Shown: in pieces, positions 17,705-26,766 of the stretch
How positions within the stretch are numbered: the first letter of the stretch is position 1
Layout: each line of letters opens with the position of its first letter
Source: Arenibacter arenosicollis
Lineage (GTDB): Bacteria; Bacteroidota; Bacteroidia; Flavobacteriales; Flavobacteriaceae
DNA: 64,000 bases
Assembly (NCBI RefSeq): GCF_014397245.1
Contig: NZ_JACLHY010000008.1
Span: forward strand, 124,001-188,000
Reading direction: 5' to 3'
Notes under the pieces: generated by a model
What the model was told of the DNA's origin: nothing
The model's input: the letters and a program-made list of their open reading frames with translations, nothing else
Database searches by the model: none
Translations under genes and position numbers: made by a program

Positions 17705-18604
17705 ATGAACGGATTGATCGCCGCAACTTATGCGCCACTGCATAATGATTCCTCAATAAATTTGGAAATAATCTCCACATACGGCCAATTTTTAAAAAAC
17801 AATAAGGTGAAGGGAGCCTTTGTAAACGGATCTACTGGAGATTTTGTTTCCTTGACGACTAAAGAAAGAAAGGAGATTATCACGGAATGGTCCAAGAACA
17901 AACCAAACGACTTTTTCCTGGTAAACCATGTAGGACATAACAGTTTAAAAGAAGCCAAAGACCTAGCGACACATTCTTCCGATAAGGTGGATGCCATAGC
18001 TGCTTTGGCCCCCTATTATTTTAGACTTAGCTCGTTAAAAAGTTTGCTGGAGTATTGCAAGGAAATTGCAGGCTGCGCACCTGACACCCCTTTCTATTAC
18101 TACCACATTCCGGTATTGACGGGAGCCAATTTCCTAATGCACGAATTTTTGGAATTGGCCTCCAAGGAAATACCCAACTTTGCTGGCATAAAGTTTACCA
18201 ACAATAACCTAATAGACTATAAATATTGCAAGGATTTCAACAATGGCGCCTACAATATATTGTTCGGTTTTGATGAGATCTTATTAGCGAGCCTTCCTCT
18301 GGGAGCAGAGGGCTGGGTAGGTAGTACCTATAACCATTTAGCACCCTTATATCTATCGATCATAGAGGCATTCCACAACAACGACCATAAATTGGCAGCA
18401 GCACTTCAGGAAAAATCCATGAAGTTCGTGGATATTCTAAATGCTAAAGGTGGCTTTAACGGGGCGGCGAAATCCTTTATGAAGGTATTGGGTGTGGATT
18501 GTGGCCCAAGTAGATTTCCGCATGTAACCCTTTCACCAAAAGAACTGGAAGAGGCTAAGACAACACTGGAAGCATTAGGGATTATGGACCATGCAAGCCA
18601 ATGA
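17705..18604 (+). CDS. nanA: N-acetylneuraminate lyase-like aldolase (DHDPS/NAL family)
   Basis: A 299-aa class I aldolase of the DapA/NanA family, predicted to split N-acetylneuraminate into N-acetylmannosamine and pyruvate. The carboxylate-binding motif NGSTGD is at residues 41-46, the catalytic Tyr group YYYHIP at 131-136, and the Schiff-base Lys is K163 in GIKFTNNN, close to the E. coli NanA positions (Y137, K165). The frame could open at a TTG at 17672, but that would run through the operator-like palindrome; the ATG at 17705 gives the normal family N-terminus MNGLIAATYAPL. The epimerase follows 46 bases later. A different 2-keto-3-deoxy acid is possible, but the sialidase and epimerase next door favour sialic acid. 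Confidence 0.85.
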   Translation: MNGLIAATYAPLHNDSSINLEIISTYGQFLKNNKVKGAFVNGSTGDFVSLTTKERKEIITEWSKNKPNDFFLVNHVGHNSLKEAKDLATHSSDKVDAIAALAPYYFRLSSLKSLLEYCKEIAGCAPDTPFYYYHIPVLTGANFLMHEFLELASKEIPNFAGIKFTNNNLIDYKYCKDFNNGAYNILFGFDEILLASLPLGAEGWVGSTYNHLAPLYLSIIEAFHNNDHKLAAALQEKSMKFVDILNAKGGFNGAAKSFMKVLGVDCGPSRFPHVTLSPKELEEAKTTLEALGIMDHASQ

Positions 18605-18650
18605 TCCGAAATTAATAAGTAGCTAAAAAAAAACATACTAAAAAGGAATC

Positions 18651-19844
18651 ATGAAACCACAAAGTAGACTATACAAAGATACCCTACTGAACAATATTGT
18701 TCCCTTTTGGGAGAGGCATTCCTTGGACCTTGAAAATGGAGGTTACTTTACCTGCTTGGATAGGGAAGGTAAGGTTTACGACACCGATAAATTTATGTGG
18801 CTGCAAGGAAGACAGGCATGGATGTTCTCTACTTTGTACAATCAGGTGGAACAAAAAGAAAAGTGGTTGAAAATTGCCAAAATCGGGGTGGATTTTATTA
18901 GGGATAAGGGAATGGATGCCCAAGGCAATGTATATTTTTCCTTAACCGCGGACGGACAACCATTGATACAACCCTATAACATTTTTTCAGACTGTTTTGC
19001 GGCTATGGCTTTTGCCCAATATGGTCTAGCGGCACAAGATCAGAAATACAAAGAACTTGCCAAAAAAACGTATCTAAACATTCTTAAGAAGAAGGACAAC
19101 CCTAAGGGCAAATACGAAAAAGGAACCTCCGCTAGACCGTTAAAAAGTTTTGCCCTGCCCATGATCTTGTCCAATTTGGTTCTGGAGCTGGAAGACATAT
19201 TGGAATCCACTGAAGTGGAGCGGACCATAGATTTTTCGGTTCAAGAGGTTATGGAAGTGTTTTTGGATAAAAAATCCGGTATAATTTATGAATTCGTAAA
19301 GCCCGATGGCAGTCTGGAAGACAGCTTTAACGGCCGTTTATTGAATCCAGGGCATGGCATAGAAGCCATGTGGTTTATGATCGATATTGCCATAAGAAGA
19401 AATGACAAGGGGCTAATAAAAAAGGCATCGGAGACCATTATTAAAATATTGGAATACAGCTGGGACGAAGAATTTGGCGGAATATTTTATTTTATGGATT
19501 CCAAGGGTCACCCACCCCAACAATTGGAATGGGACCAAAAATTATGGTGGGTGCATTTGGAGACTTTGGCGGCCCTTTCTAAGGCCTATGAACAGACGCA
19601 AGATCCGAAAATTTCCCAATGGTACACAAAAGTACAAGACTATAGTTGGAATCATTTTTCAGACCAGGAACACGGGGAATGGTTCGGATATTTAAACCGA
19701 AGGGGGGAAGTATTATTAAACCTCAAAGGAGGTAAATGGAAAGGATGTTTCCATGTGCCAAGAGCTATGCTCCAATGCTGGAAAACCTTCGAGAGAATGG
19801 AGAATAAGGGAATAAAAGGTATTAAACCTCAGGGCAAGCCCTGA
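18651..19844 (+). CDS. nanE: N-acylglucosamine 2-epimerase (AGE/RnBP family)
   Basis: A 397-aa (alpha/alpha)6-barrel epimerase that would interconvert N-acetylmannosamine and N-acetylglucosamine, the step after the lyase. Bacteroides uses this family in place of the NanK/NanE kinase route. Recognisable blocks are [19 protein letters not shown] near residue 45, [18 protein letters not shown] near 228, [17 protein letters not shown] near 290 and [17 protein letters not shown] near 365. The last ten or so codons run into a hairpin-rich segment, so the C-terminal tail ([12 protein letters not shown]) may be non-native. The sialidase is next on the same strand, but 157 bases and several inverted repeats intervene. 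Confidence 0.88.
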   Translation: MKPQSRLYKDTLLNNIVPFWERHSLDLENGGYFTCLDREGKVYDTDKFMWLQGRQAWMFSTLYNQVEQKEKWLKIAKIGVDFIRDKGMDAQGNVYFSLTADGQPLIQPYNIFSDCFAAMAFAQYGLAAQDQKYKELAKKTYLNILKKKDNPKGKYEKGTSARPLKSFALPMILSNLVLELEDILESTEVERTIDFSVQEVMEVFLDKKSGIIYEFVKPDGSLEDSFNGRLLNPGHGIEAMWFMIDIAIRRNDKGLIKKASETIIKILEYSWDEEFGGIFYFMDSKGHPPQQLEWDQKLWWVHLETLAALSKAYEQTQDPKISQWYTKVQDYSWNHFSDQEHGEWFGYLNRRGEVLLNLKGGKWKGCFHVPRAMLQCWKTFERMENKGIKGIKPQGKP

Positions 19845-19960
19845 ACCCAATAATAGGAATCGACCCAACGGTCGAGGTATTGAACCTAAATCCCGCCGAA
19901 AAAGGCGGGATTAGTTCAACTTTCAATTTTCAGTGCGTCTTACTGACTTCTCAAAATTGA
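19830..19960. repeat. Cluster of four inverted repeats between epimerase and sialidase genes
   Basis: There are four successive hairpins. CAGGGC-AA-GCCCTG (19830-19843) spans the epimerase stop. CGACC-CAAC-GGTCG is at 19861-19874. A long stem at 19880-19918 has inner arms AATCCCGCC/GGCGGGATT and outer arms TTGAAC/GTTCAA with a small bulge. CAATTTT/AAAATTG is at 19924-19959 with TCAGT/ACTGA nested inside. The third resembles the hairpin at 48030-48062. It may be a terminator/attenuator group or a REP-like extragenic element; there is no T tract typical of a simple terminator. Confidence 0.65.
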
Positions 19961-20001
19961 GTTTCACTAATAAAATAGAAATTATCATAAATTTAATAGA
20001 C

Positions 20002-21132
20002 ATGAAAAATACACTCATACTACTTTTTTTGGTCGCCTTCGGCTGTAGGGCCCAACAAGAAACTTTTAAGATCACCGATGGGGTAATAAACCATCAGGAT
20101 CTGTTCAACACCTCTATGAATCCAGATGTTTCCTGCTATCGTATCCCCGCCTTGGCTACCGCTCCAAATGGGGATATCATTGCTGCCATTGATGAAAGGG
20201 TGCCTTCCTGTGGCGACCTAAAATGGAGTAAGGATATTAATATTGTGATAAGACGAAGCAGCGATAATGGCAAAACATGGTCTGCAATAGAGAAAATAGT
20301 AGATTTCCCGTTAGGCAGATCGGCTTCCGATCCTTCTATGATAGTGGACGGGATTACCAACGAAATTTTCCTTTTCTACAATTATATGGATTTGGATAAT
20401 GAAAAGGACGTTTACTATTTACATGTTGTAAAAAGTTCTGATAACGGAAAGACGTGGAGCCAACCGGAAGATATTACCCCCCAGATTGCAAAGCAGGAAT
20501 GGCATAACGATTTTAAATTTATCACCTCTGGCCGAGGTATTCAGACCCGATCGGGTGCACTACTCCACTGCATGGTAAACTTAAATAGTGGGCTCCATGT
20601 TTTTGGCAGTAAGGACCACGGGAAATCCTGGTTCTTTATAGATACTCCTGTGAGTCCTGCGGACGAATCCAAAATTATGGAGTTGGCCAATGGGGATTGG
20701 ATGATCAATGCCAGGGCCAATAAAGAAGAAATGAGGTACGTACATATTTCCAGTGATGAGGGAAAAAGTTGGGCATCTCGACCTGAAACCACCTTGATCG
20801 ATCCGGGTTGTAATGCCAGTATTGTTCGCTATACCTCCATTGAGGATGGCTACAAGAAAAACAGGTTATTGTTCTCCAATGCCAAAAGTGAAAAAGGACG
20901 TGTTAACATGACGGTTAGAATTAGTTATGACGAAGGCGAAACCTGGTCTGAAGGAAAAACAATTTATAAGGGAGAATCGGCCTACTCATCCATGACTATA
21001 ATGGACAACGGGGATATAGGTTTGTTTTTTGAACAGGATGATTACCAGAAAAACCCTTTCGTAAGCTTTTCGTTACAATGGCTCACAGATGGAAAAGACA
21101 AATACAGAAAACCGAAAAATAAAAAGAAATAG
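20002..21132 (+). CDS. Exo-alpha-sialidase (BNR/Asp-box, GH33-like)
   Basis: A 376-aa sialidase predicted to release terminal sialic acids outside the cytoplasm. Five Asp boxes lie at about residues 86-93, 145-152, 203-210, 250-257 and 308-315 (for example SSDNGKTW and SYDEGETW). The first active-site Arg is in YRIPAL (R47), and the probable nucleophile Tyr is in ESAYSSMT (Y328), followed by the GDIGLFFE segment usual at the GH33 C-terminus. I start at the ATG at 20002 because it gives a clean export signal (MKNTLILLFLVAFGCRAQ, either a lipoprotein Cys15 or cleavage at Ala-Gln). An upstream extension to 19933 would add 23 non-signal residues across a hairpin. It completes the release-uptake-lyase-epimerase series. 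Confidence 0.88.
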   Translation: MKNTLILLFLVAFGCRAQQETFKITDGVINHQDLFNTSMNPDVSCYRIPALATAPNGDIIAAIDERVPSCGDLKWSKDINIVIRRSSDNGKTWSAIEKIVDFPLGRSASDPSMIVDGITNEIFLFYNYMDLDNEKDVYYLHVVKSSDNGKTWSQPEDITPQIAKQEWHNDFKFITSGRGIQTRSGALLHCMVNLNSGLHVFGSKDHGKSWFFIDTPVSPADESKIMELANGDWMINARANKEEMRYVHISSDEGKSWASRPETTLIDPGCNASIVRYTSIEDGYKKNRLLFSNAKSEKGRVNMTVRISYDEGETWSEGKTIYKGESAYSSMTIMDNGDIGLFFEQDDYQKNPFVSFSLQWLTDGKDKYRKPKNKKK

Positions 21133-21295
21133 ATAATTAATAGTAACAAATTATTTACAAGGCCATTCCGTCAATTTCATTAGGTCTAAATAAATTGACA
21201 TATCGAAAAATATTGGATATATTTATAACAGTTTGCCCACCAAATTAGAGTTGTGGCAATTTATTGGTTGCAAATAGAATTTAATAAACTGTACT

Positions 21296-22180
21296 ATGTC
21301 CATTATAAAAGATTTAGCCGATTATGACCATCCTGTTTCGGACATGTTCCAACTGCCAAAATCGGCTGCGGAATGGGAGCAATACAAACTATCCGATGAA
21401 CAGTTGGCCCACTTTAAGGAATTTGGGTATGTATCCGGCATAAAGCTTTTGGAAGATTGGCAGGTAGATTTGTTAAATCAGGAATTGGCGGAAATAATGG
21501 ACCCGAATCATCCTGGCCATCATTTGTTCTACGAATTTCATAGTAACGAGTCCCAAGACCCAAATTCGGTTTTGTTCCATTCCCTAGGTCATTGGCGCAT
21601 TGCCCCGGGCTTACATGATGTTCTATGGAACCCTGCCTTTATAATGGCAGCCCATCAATTACTGGATAACAAATCCGTTAGGTTTTGGCACGACCAATTA
21701 TTTTGTAAACCTGCTCGCCATGGCGGTGTAGTAGCTTGGCATCAGGATTACTCTTATTGGACAAGGACCGTAGCCATGCAACACCTTACCTGCTGGACAG
21801 GATTGGATGATGCCACGACAGACAATGGATGTCTACATTATATCCCAAAAAGCCATAAATGGGGCCTTTTGGATGCGCCATCCCTTGCGGGTGACATGAA
21901 TGGACTTATGCAATATCTTAACGAGGATCAAAAAAAGGAGTTTAAGCCAACTCCCATTGAATTAAAAAAAGGGTATGCCACCTTTCATCATCCCCTAATG
22001 GTACATGGCTCCTATGAAAACAAGTCGGAAAGAAGTAGAAGGGCATTTGTCCTTAATGTATTTGCCGATGGTACAATAAGCAATACAGATGATGAACTTT
22101 TGGCTGGCGTTCCAAGTGTTCCCAAAGGCAAAAAAATGGAAGGAAAGTTTTTTCCTTTACTTTATTCCAAGCTGGACTGA
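21296..22180 (+). CDS. Phytanoyl-CoA dioxygenase (PhyH)-family Fe(II)/2-oxoglutarate oxygenase
   Basis: A 294-aa cytoplasmic protein of the PhyH oxygenase family. The iron triad is visible as H149 and D151 in AWHQDYSYW and H237 in MVHGSYEN, with R248 or R249 placed to bind 2-oxoglutarate. It lies 163 bases after the sialidase on the same strand and its stop is 1 base from the convergent stop of the GntR gene. Family members hydroxylate varied small molecules. In this locus it might act on a modified sialic acid or its acyl group, but the substrate is unknown and no classical sialic acid step needs it. Confidence 0.85.
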   Translation: MSIIKDLADYDHPVSDMFQLPKSAAEWEQYKLSDEQLAHFKEFGYVSGIKLLEDWQVDLLNQELAEIMDPNHPGHHLFYEFHSNESQDPNSVLFHSLGHWRIAPGLHDVLWNPAFIMAAHQLLDNKSVRFWHDQLFCKPARHGGVVAWHQDYSYWTRTVAMQHLTCWTGLDDATTDNGCLHYIPKSHKWGLLDAPSLAGDMNGLMQYLNEDQKKEFKPTPIELKKGYATFHHPLMVHGSYENKSERSRRAFVLNVFADGTISNTDDELLAGVPSVPKGKKMEGKFFPLLYSKLD

Positions 22181-22181
22181 C

Positions 22182-22919
22182 CTACGAATCAGTTTTCTTT
22201 TTACCATTCTTTAGAACATGGTCAAAGTGTGGTTCCAAATGTCGGCGCATGGCACTTCTGTAGGTCTCGGGGGTACCTACCCTTAAATTATCCATCAGCA
22301 TTCTATGGGTCACAAATTGACCAGAGGAGTACTGATATTCGGTATTGTTCTTCCTAGAGGATTGTAAGTACTCGTATTCAAAAACCGGCAACAATAAACT
22401 TTGAAATCTCTGAACGGTAGCGTTGTTGGACATTTGATATAGCTTACCGTGAAAGGCAATTTCCCGGTCTAGTGAAAATCGATTTTTCTCATAACTGGTT
22501 TCCTCCTCCAAAGTCACTATTTGCTCCAATTCATCCAAATCCTTTTGCGTTTTATGTTCAAATAGGAAATCCGCTATACCCATTTCGAGAATGAGTCGCA
22601 ATTCAAATAAATTTCGAATTATATCCTCCCCTAAAAGAGCTGGATCCAGAATTCGTTCAAAGTTGTTAATAATATCGGGCTGGGTAAGTATCATCCCTCT
22701 ATGTTTCTTGGAATCTACCATCCCCAATGTCCTTAATCGCAATAAAGCCTCCCTTACCACCGTCCTACTTACTCCAAGTGCTTCGGAAAATTCCAATTCC
22801 TTTGGAATGGCATCTCCCGGCTTTAAATTGTTCTCCTTAAAAAATTTCAAGATTCTAATTTCGGCCTTATCTACCAAAGACAGGTTTTCCAAAGGTTCGA
22901 TCTTCTTAAATGTACTCAT
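22182..22919 (-). CDS. GntR-family regulator, FadR (FCD) subfamily
   Basis: A 245-aa repressor-type protein. The winged helix-turn-helix occupies about residues 20-80 (LKPGDAIPKELEFSEALGVS then RTVVREALLRLRTLGMV and the wing HRGMIL). An all-helical FCD ligand domain follows, with metal-site His residues in AFHGKLYQMS, THRMLMDNL and RRHLEPHFDHV. It is divergent from the creatininase-like gene, and a TATGTnnnACATA site lies in the 235-base region between them, so autoregulation is likely. Similar sites before susC, the lyase and the symporter fusion suggest that it controls the whole locus in response to a sialic acid-derived ligand. Confidence 0.9.
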   Translation of the reverse strand: MSTFKKIEPLENLSLVDKAEIRILKFFKENNLKPGDAIPKELEFSEALGVSRTVVREALLRLRTLGMVDSKKHRGMILTQPDIINNFERILDPALLGEDIIRNLFELRLILEMGIADFLFEHKTQKDLDELEQIVTLEEETSYEKNRFSLDREIAFHGKLYQMSNNATVQRFQSLLLPVFEYEYLQSSRKNNTEYQYSSGQFVTHRMLMDNLRVGTPETYRSAMRRHLEPHFDHVLKNGKKKTDS

Positions 22920-23037
22920 GCTTCACTACCATTAGAGTTATATTACAACCTGATTTAATTCGCTTCATAGGTTGCCCAATTTTGTGTAATTTATGACAAT
23001 ATTACGACTATTTTAAGTTAATTACATACAAATTGTT

Positions 23038-23052
23038 TTATGTATTACATAT
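23038..23052. promoter_or_regulatory. Probable GntR operator in the divergent regulator/creatininase region
   Basis: TTATGTATTACATAT carries arms ATATGT-like TTATGT/ACATAT around ATT, the same layout as the site at 12578. It is 118 bases from the regulator start and 102 from the creatininase-like start. Confidence 0.65.
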
Positions 23053-23154
23053 TGTTAAAAAATATGGAGTACATTTCACATCACAAATACCGAATAATGC
23101 AGGCATTTGGCTAACCAATTAGCCTCGACAAATAAAAACGATAAAAATAAACAG

Positions 23155-23928
23155 ATGAATACAAGTCCAAGACCCTACGTTTTAGCAGAAACCAACTGGA
23201 AATCCGTAAGGGAGCAAAAGTATACCGTTGCCATATTACCTTGGGGTGCCACGGAGGCCCACAATTACCATTTACCATATGGAACCGATAATATATTGGC
23301 AGAAAATGCTGCCATTGAAGCTGCAAAAAAGGCCTGGTCCAAGGATGCCAAGGTAATAGTCCTGCCCAATATTCCTTTTGGGGTCAATACCGGACAAATG
23401 GATGTTGATCTATGTATAAACATGAATCCAAGTACACAGATGGCACTTCTAAAAGATGTGGTTCAGGTGTTGGAAGCCAATAAGATCAGAAAACTTGTCA
23501 TCATAAACGGACACGGTGGTAACAATTTTAAACAAATTATTAGGGAACTAAGTATTATACACTCTAGCATCTTTGTTTGCTCATTAAACTGGTGGCAGGT
23601 AAAAGATGGGTCACAATTTTTTACAGAGCCTGGAGATCACGCAGGCGAATTGGAAACCGCGGTCGTAATGCATTTAAATCCAAATTTGGTGCTACCCTTG
23701 GACGAGGCGGGTGATGGAAAAGCCAAAACATTCAAAATAAAAGGATTAAAGGAAGGATGGGTTTCCGCACAACGTAAATGGACTCAAGTAACAAAGGATA
23801 CTGGTGTAGGAAATCCTAAAATGGCCAGCCCAGAAAATGGAGCAAACTACTTTAGGGCAGTGACAGACGGTATTGCCGAATTTTTAAAGGAACTCCATGA
23901 GGTGGATGTTGATGATATGTACGAATAA
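23155..23928 (+). CDS. Creatininase-family metal-dependent amidohydrolase
   Basis: A 257-aa protein of the creatinine amidohydrolase/FAPy-deformylase/MftE family. The two-metal site is readable: E34 and H36 in GATEAHNYHLP, D45 in YGTDN, H120 in NGHGGNN and E167 in DHAGELETA. These enzymes hydrolyse cyclic or formyl amides. The frame opens at a TTG at 23107, but the ATG at 23155 gives MNTSPRPYVLAE and a normal family start. The gene sits between two probable GntR operators, so it belongs to the sialic acid regulon; removal of an N-acyl group or opening of a lactam or lactone are possible roles, not shown by sequence. Confidence 0.85.
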   Translation: MNTSPRPYVLAETNWKSVREQKYTVAILPWGATEAHNYHLPYGTDNILAENAAIEAAKKAWSKDAKVIVLPNIPFGVNTGQMDVDLCINMNPSTQMALLKDVVQVLEANKIRKLVIINGHGGNNFKQIIRELSIIHSSIFVCSLNWWQVKDGSQFFTEPGDHAGELETAVVMHLNPNLVLPLDEAGDGKAKTFKIKGLKEGWVSAQRKWTQVTKDTGVGNPKMASPENGANYFRAVTDGIAEFLKELHEVDVDDMYE

Positions 23929-23991
23929 CAATATTTTTCCAAGTGTCTTCCCTTAATTTCTAGAAATGCGTTAAAATGAGAAATCCAATTA

Positions 23992-24006
23992 ATATGTTAT
24001 ACATAA
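23992..24006. promoter_or_regulatory. Probable GntR operator before the mutarotase-symporter fusion
   Basis: ATATGTTATACATAA has arms TATGT/ACATA perfectly paired around TAT, in the 124-base gap between the creatininase-like gene and the ATG at 24053. Confidence 0.65.
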
Positions 24007-24052
24007 TACTTTATTTTTAAGTATATTGCAGACCAAGTTAATTTTACCTTAT

Positions 24053-26674
24053 ATGGGGATATTACATAAGATTTCTATTTTCACCTTAGTGCTCTTAAGC
24101 ACATTATCTAATTTTGGTCAGGACAGCCTAAAACTCTCAATCCGTAATTTACCGAATCTCCCCGCCGCAGCAGGACAAGAACAGTCTTTAGGTTATGCGG
24201 GCATGTTGGGTGGCGTACATGAGGGCGTCATCATTGCCGCAGGTGGTGCCAACTTTCCAGATGCACTTCCATGGGAAGGTGGACAAAAAAAATGGAGCAA
24301 TTCCATCTATATCCTTAATGACAATGCATGGCAATTAGCCAAAACTTCGCTGCCTTACCCCTTAGCCTACGGAGCATCCATAAATCTTCCCAATGGAATT
24401 CTCTGTATTGGTGGCAACAACATAGAAAAAACCTCTGCTGCCGTTTTTCTGTTGAGCTATAATAAGAATACATCTGACATAACCATAGTTAACTACCCCG
24501 ATCTGCCAGAACCTTTATCCAACAGTGCTGCCGTTATCAACGGAGACTATATCTATGTCATTGGAGGCATAAATAATGGTAAAAGCACCAATTCCTTCTA
24601 CCGTCTAAATATAGAAACCAAAACTTCCTGGGAAAAACTTCCAGATTTTCCAGGTGCAGCCAGAGCACTACATACAGCAGTAGTTCAGGAAGCCTCCGAG
24701 GCAAAAAAAATATTTGTCATTGGAGGAAGGAATGAAGTAAAGGGAAAACCTTCCGAAGCACACAGTAACTATTTATCCTACAATCTCAATAAAAACACTT
24801 GGGAAGAAGAAGGCGATGTGCTATTGGACCACGAACCAACGGTATTAATGGGCGCTTCAGCCGAAGCAATGGGATCCATGCACATTATGATCTATGGGGG
24901 TTCAGACGAAGTAATTTTCAATCAATTGGAAAACTATGCCTTAATAATTCCCCAAGAGACAAATGATTCCATACGGGAAAATTTAATTCAATCAAGAAAT
25001 AAAATATTAAATAACCATCCTGGTTTTAGTAAAAACATATTGGCCTACAATACCATTACTAAAAAGTTCTTCATCCATGATAGTCTGGACACCAAAATAC
25101 CGGTTACGGCATTGTCCTTCCATCATCAGAACGATTTTGTAATCGTTTCAGGAGAAATATCCCCTGGAATACGAACCCCAAAAGTCCAAGGTTTGCATAT
25201 TGCGGATGCGGCCCATCCTTTTGGATTTTTAAATTACGGTATATTGGCAGCCTATTTATGCATTTCTGTACTCATAGGGCTATATTTTTCAAGAAAACAG
25301 CGCTCCACAGAAGATTACTTTACCGGAGGGGGACGCATACCTTGGTGGGCGTCCGGGCTAAGTGTTTTTGGAACCTTGCTAAGCGCAATCACGTTTATGG
25401 CTATACCGGCCAAAGCCTTTATCACAGATTGGTCCTATTTTATGCTCAATATGACAGCCATATTGATTACCCCTGTTATAGCCTATATTTTTATCCCATA
25501 TTTCGCCAAGCTTAGAATTACCACAGCATACGAATTTTTGGAGAATAGGTTTAATTATACGGCCAGGGCCTTGGGAAGTTTGTCGTTTATCCTATTTCAA
25601 TTGGGACGGATAGGGATTGTACTATTGCTTCCCTCATTGGCAGTATCCATAGTTACCGGTATACCCGTAGAGGCCTGCATATTAATCATGGGTATACTAT
25701 GCATTATATACACCGCTTTCGGTGGTATTGAAGCTGTAGTCTGGACCGATGTATTACAGGTTGTAGTATTAATGGGAGGAAGTGTATTGGCTGTCATCTG
25801 GATTATGCTCCACACAGAGGCCAACCTCGGTGAAATGATAGATTATGCCTCGGATAAAAATAAGTTCAATATTATGAACATGGAACTCAATTTTACCGAT
25901 TCCACTTTCTGGGTAGTATTTATCGGAGGTTTGGCTTCAGCTTTGGTAACCCAAGGTACCGATCAAACCATCGTTCAGCGTTATTTGACCAGCAATAATG
26001 TTAAGGATTCTCAGAAAACAGTCTACACCAACGCCATTATGACCTTGCCGGCGACCATTATATTCTTTGGAATTGGAACCTTGCTATTTTTATTTTATTC
26101 GGAGATGCCCGATCGTCTATCCCCATCCATTACCAACAACGACTCTATTTTCCCATGGTACATTGTTAAAGAACTCCCTACAGGGGTGTCCGGGCTTCTC
26201 GTGGCGGGTATTTTTTCCGCGGCAATGTCCAGCATTAGCAGTAGCCTAAATTCAGTTTCCACAGCTTTCTGTAGTGACTTTTACAAGCATTTTCGCCCCG
26301 AAATAGCCGATTTACGCCTACTGCGCATTGCCAGGGTAGCCACCATAACCACAGGTATTTTAGGGGTGTTGTTTGCATTATGGATGGCGAGTTCCAACAT
26401 AAAATCCTTATGGGATGAATTCTACAGATACCTGGGCCTGTTTACGGGTGGACTGGGCGGTATGTTTCTTTTGGGCATGCTTACAAAAAAAGCAAATGCC
26501 AAAGGCACCCTGATCGGATTTGTATTCAGTGGGATTTTAATCTACTATATAAGTAACTACACCACAATAAACTTTTTAATGTATGCCTTTTTTGGATTGG
26601 TATCCTGTTTTGTTTTTGGATATGTATTTAGCTTGATATTTAAGGAGAAAAACAATAAGGGTCCCAAAAAATAG
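24053..26674 (+). CDS. Fusion of NanM-like kelch mutarotase and SSS-family sodium/sialic acid symporter
   Basis: An 873-aa two-part protein. A signal sequence (about residues 1-24) leads into a six-bladed kelch domain to about residue 385, with blade motifs such as ALPWEGGQKKWSNSIYIL, DYIYVIGGINNGKSTNSFYR and ARALHTAVVQ. It resembles NanM/YjhT sialic acid mutarotases, probably the permuted Bacteroidota form. From about residue 392 a 13-helix SSS symporter follows: SRKQRSTEDYFTGGGRIPWW, AYEFLENRFN, GGIEAVVWTDVLQ, GTDQTIVQRYLTS, and a C-terminal helix. Kelch blades would lie outside the inner membrane, converting the alpha anomer as it is carried in. The ATG at 24053 is chosen over a TTG at 24026 because it starts the signal cleanly. 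Sialic acid as substrate comes from context and from the mutarotase family. Confidence 0.85.
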   Translation: MGILHKISIFTLVLLSTLSNFGQDSLKLSIRNLPNLPAAAGQEQSLGYAGMLGGVHEGVIIAAGGANFPDALPWEGGQKKWSNSIYILNDNAWQLAKTSLPYPLAYGASINLPNGILCIGGNNIEKTSAAVFLLSYNKNTSDITIVNYPDLPEPLSNSAAVINGDYIYVIGGINNGKSTNSFYRLNIETKTSWEKLPDFPGAARALHTAVVQEASEAKKIFVIGGRNEVKGKPSEAHSNYLSYNLNKNTWEEEGDVLLDHEPTVLMGASAEAMGSMHIMIYGGSDEVIFNQLENYALIIPQETNDSIRENLIQSRNKILNNHPGFSKNILAYNTITKKFFIHDSLDTKIPVTALSFHHQNDFVIVSGEISPGIRTPKVQGLHIADAAHPFGFLNYGILAAYLCISVLIGLYFSRKQRSTEDYFTGGGRIPWWASGLSVFGTLLSAITFMAIPAKAFITDWSYFMLNMTAILITPVIAYIFIPYFAKLRITTAYEFLENRFNYTARALGSLSFILFQLGRIGIVLLLPSLAVSIVTGIPVEACILIMGILCIIYTAFGGIEAVVWTDVLQVVVLMGGSVLAVIWIMLHTEANLGEMIDYASDKNKFNIMNMELNFTDSTFWVVFIGGLASALVTQGTDQTIVQRYLTSNNVKDSQKTVYTNAIMTLPATIIFFGIGTLLFLFYSEMPDRLSPSITNNDSIFPWYIVKELPTGVSGLLVAGIFSAAMSSISSSLNSVSTAFCSDFYKHFRPEIADLRLLRIARVATITTGILGVLFALWMASSNIKSLWDEFYRYLGLFTGGLGGMFLLGMLTKKANAKGTLIGFVFSGILIYYISNYTTINFLMYAFFGLVSCFVFGYVFSLIFKEKNNKGPKK

Positions 26675-26766
26675 AGTTTCCAACTAAAACCATTACCCTA
26701 GTCATCATCTAATCTAATATGACCCGAAAAGGAAGCAATAAAGAACGTCATAAACCAAGAGTACCC

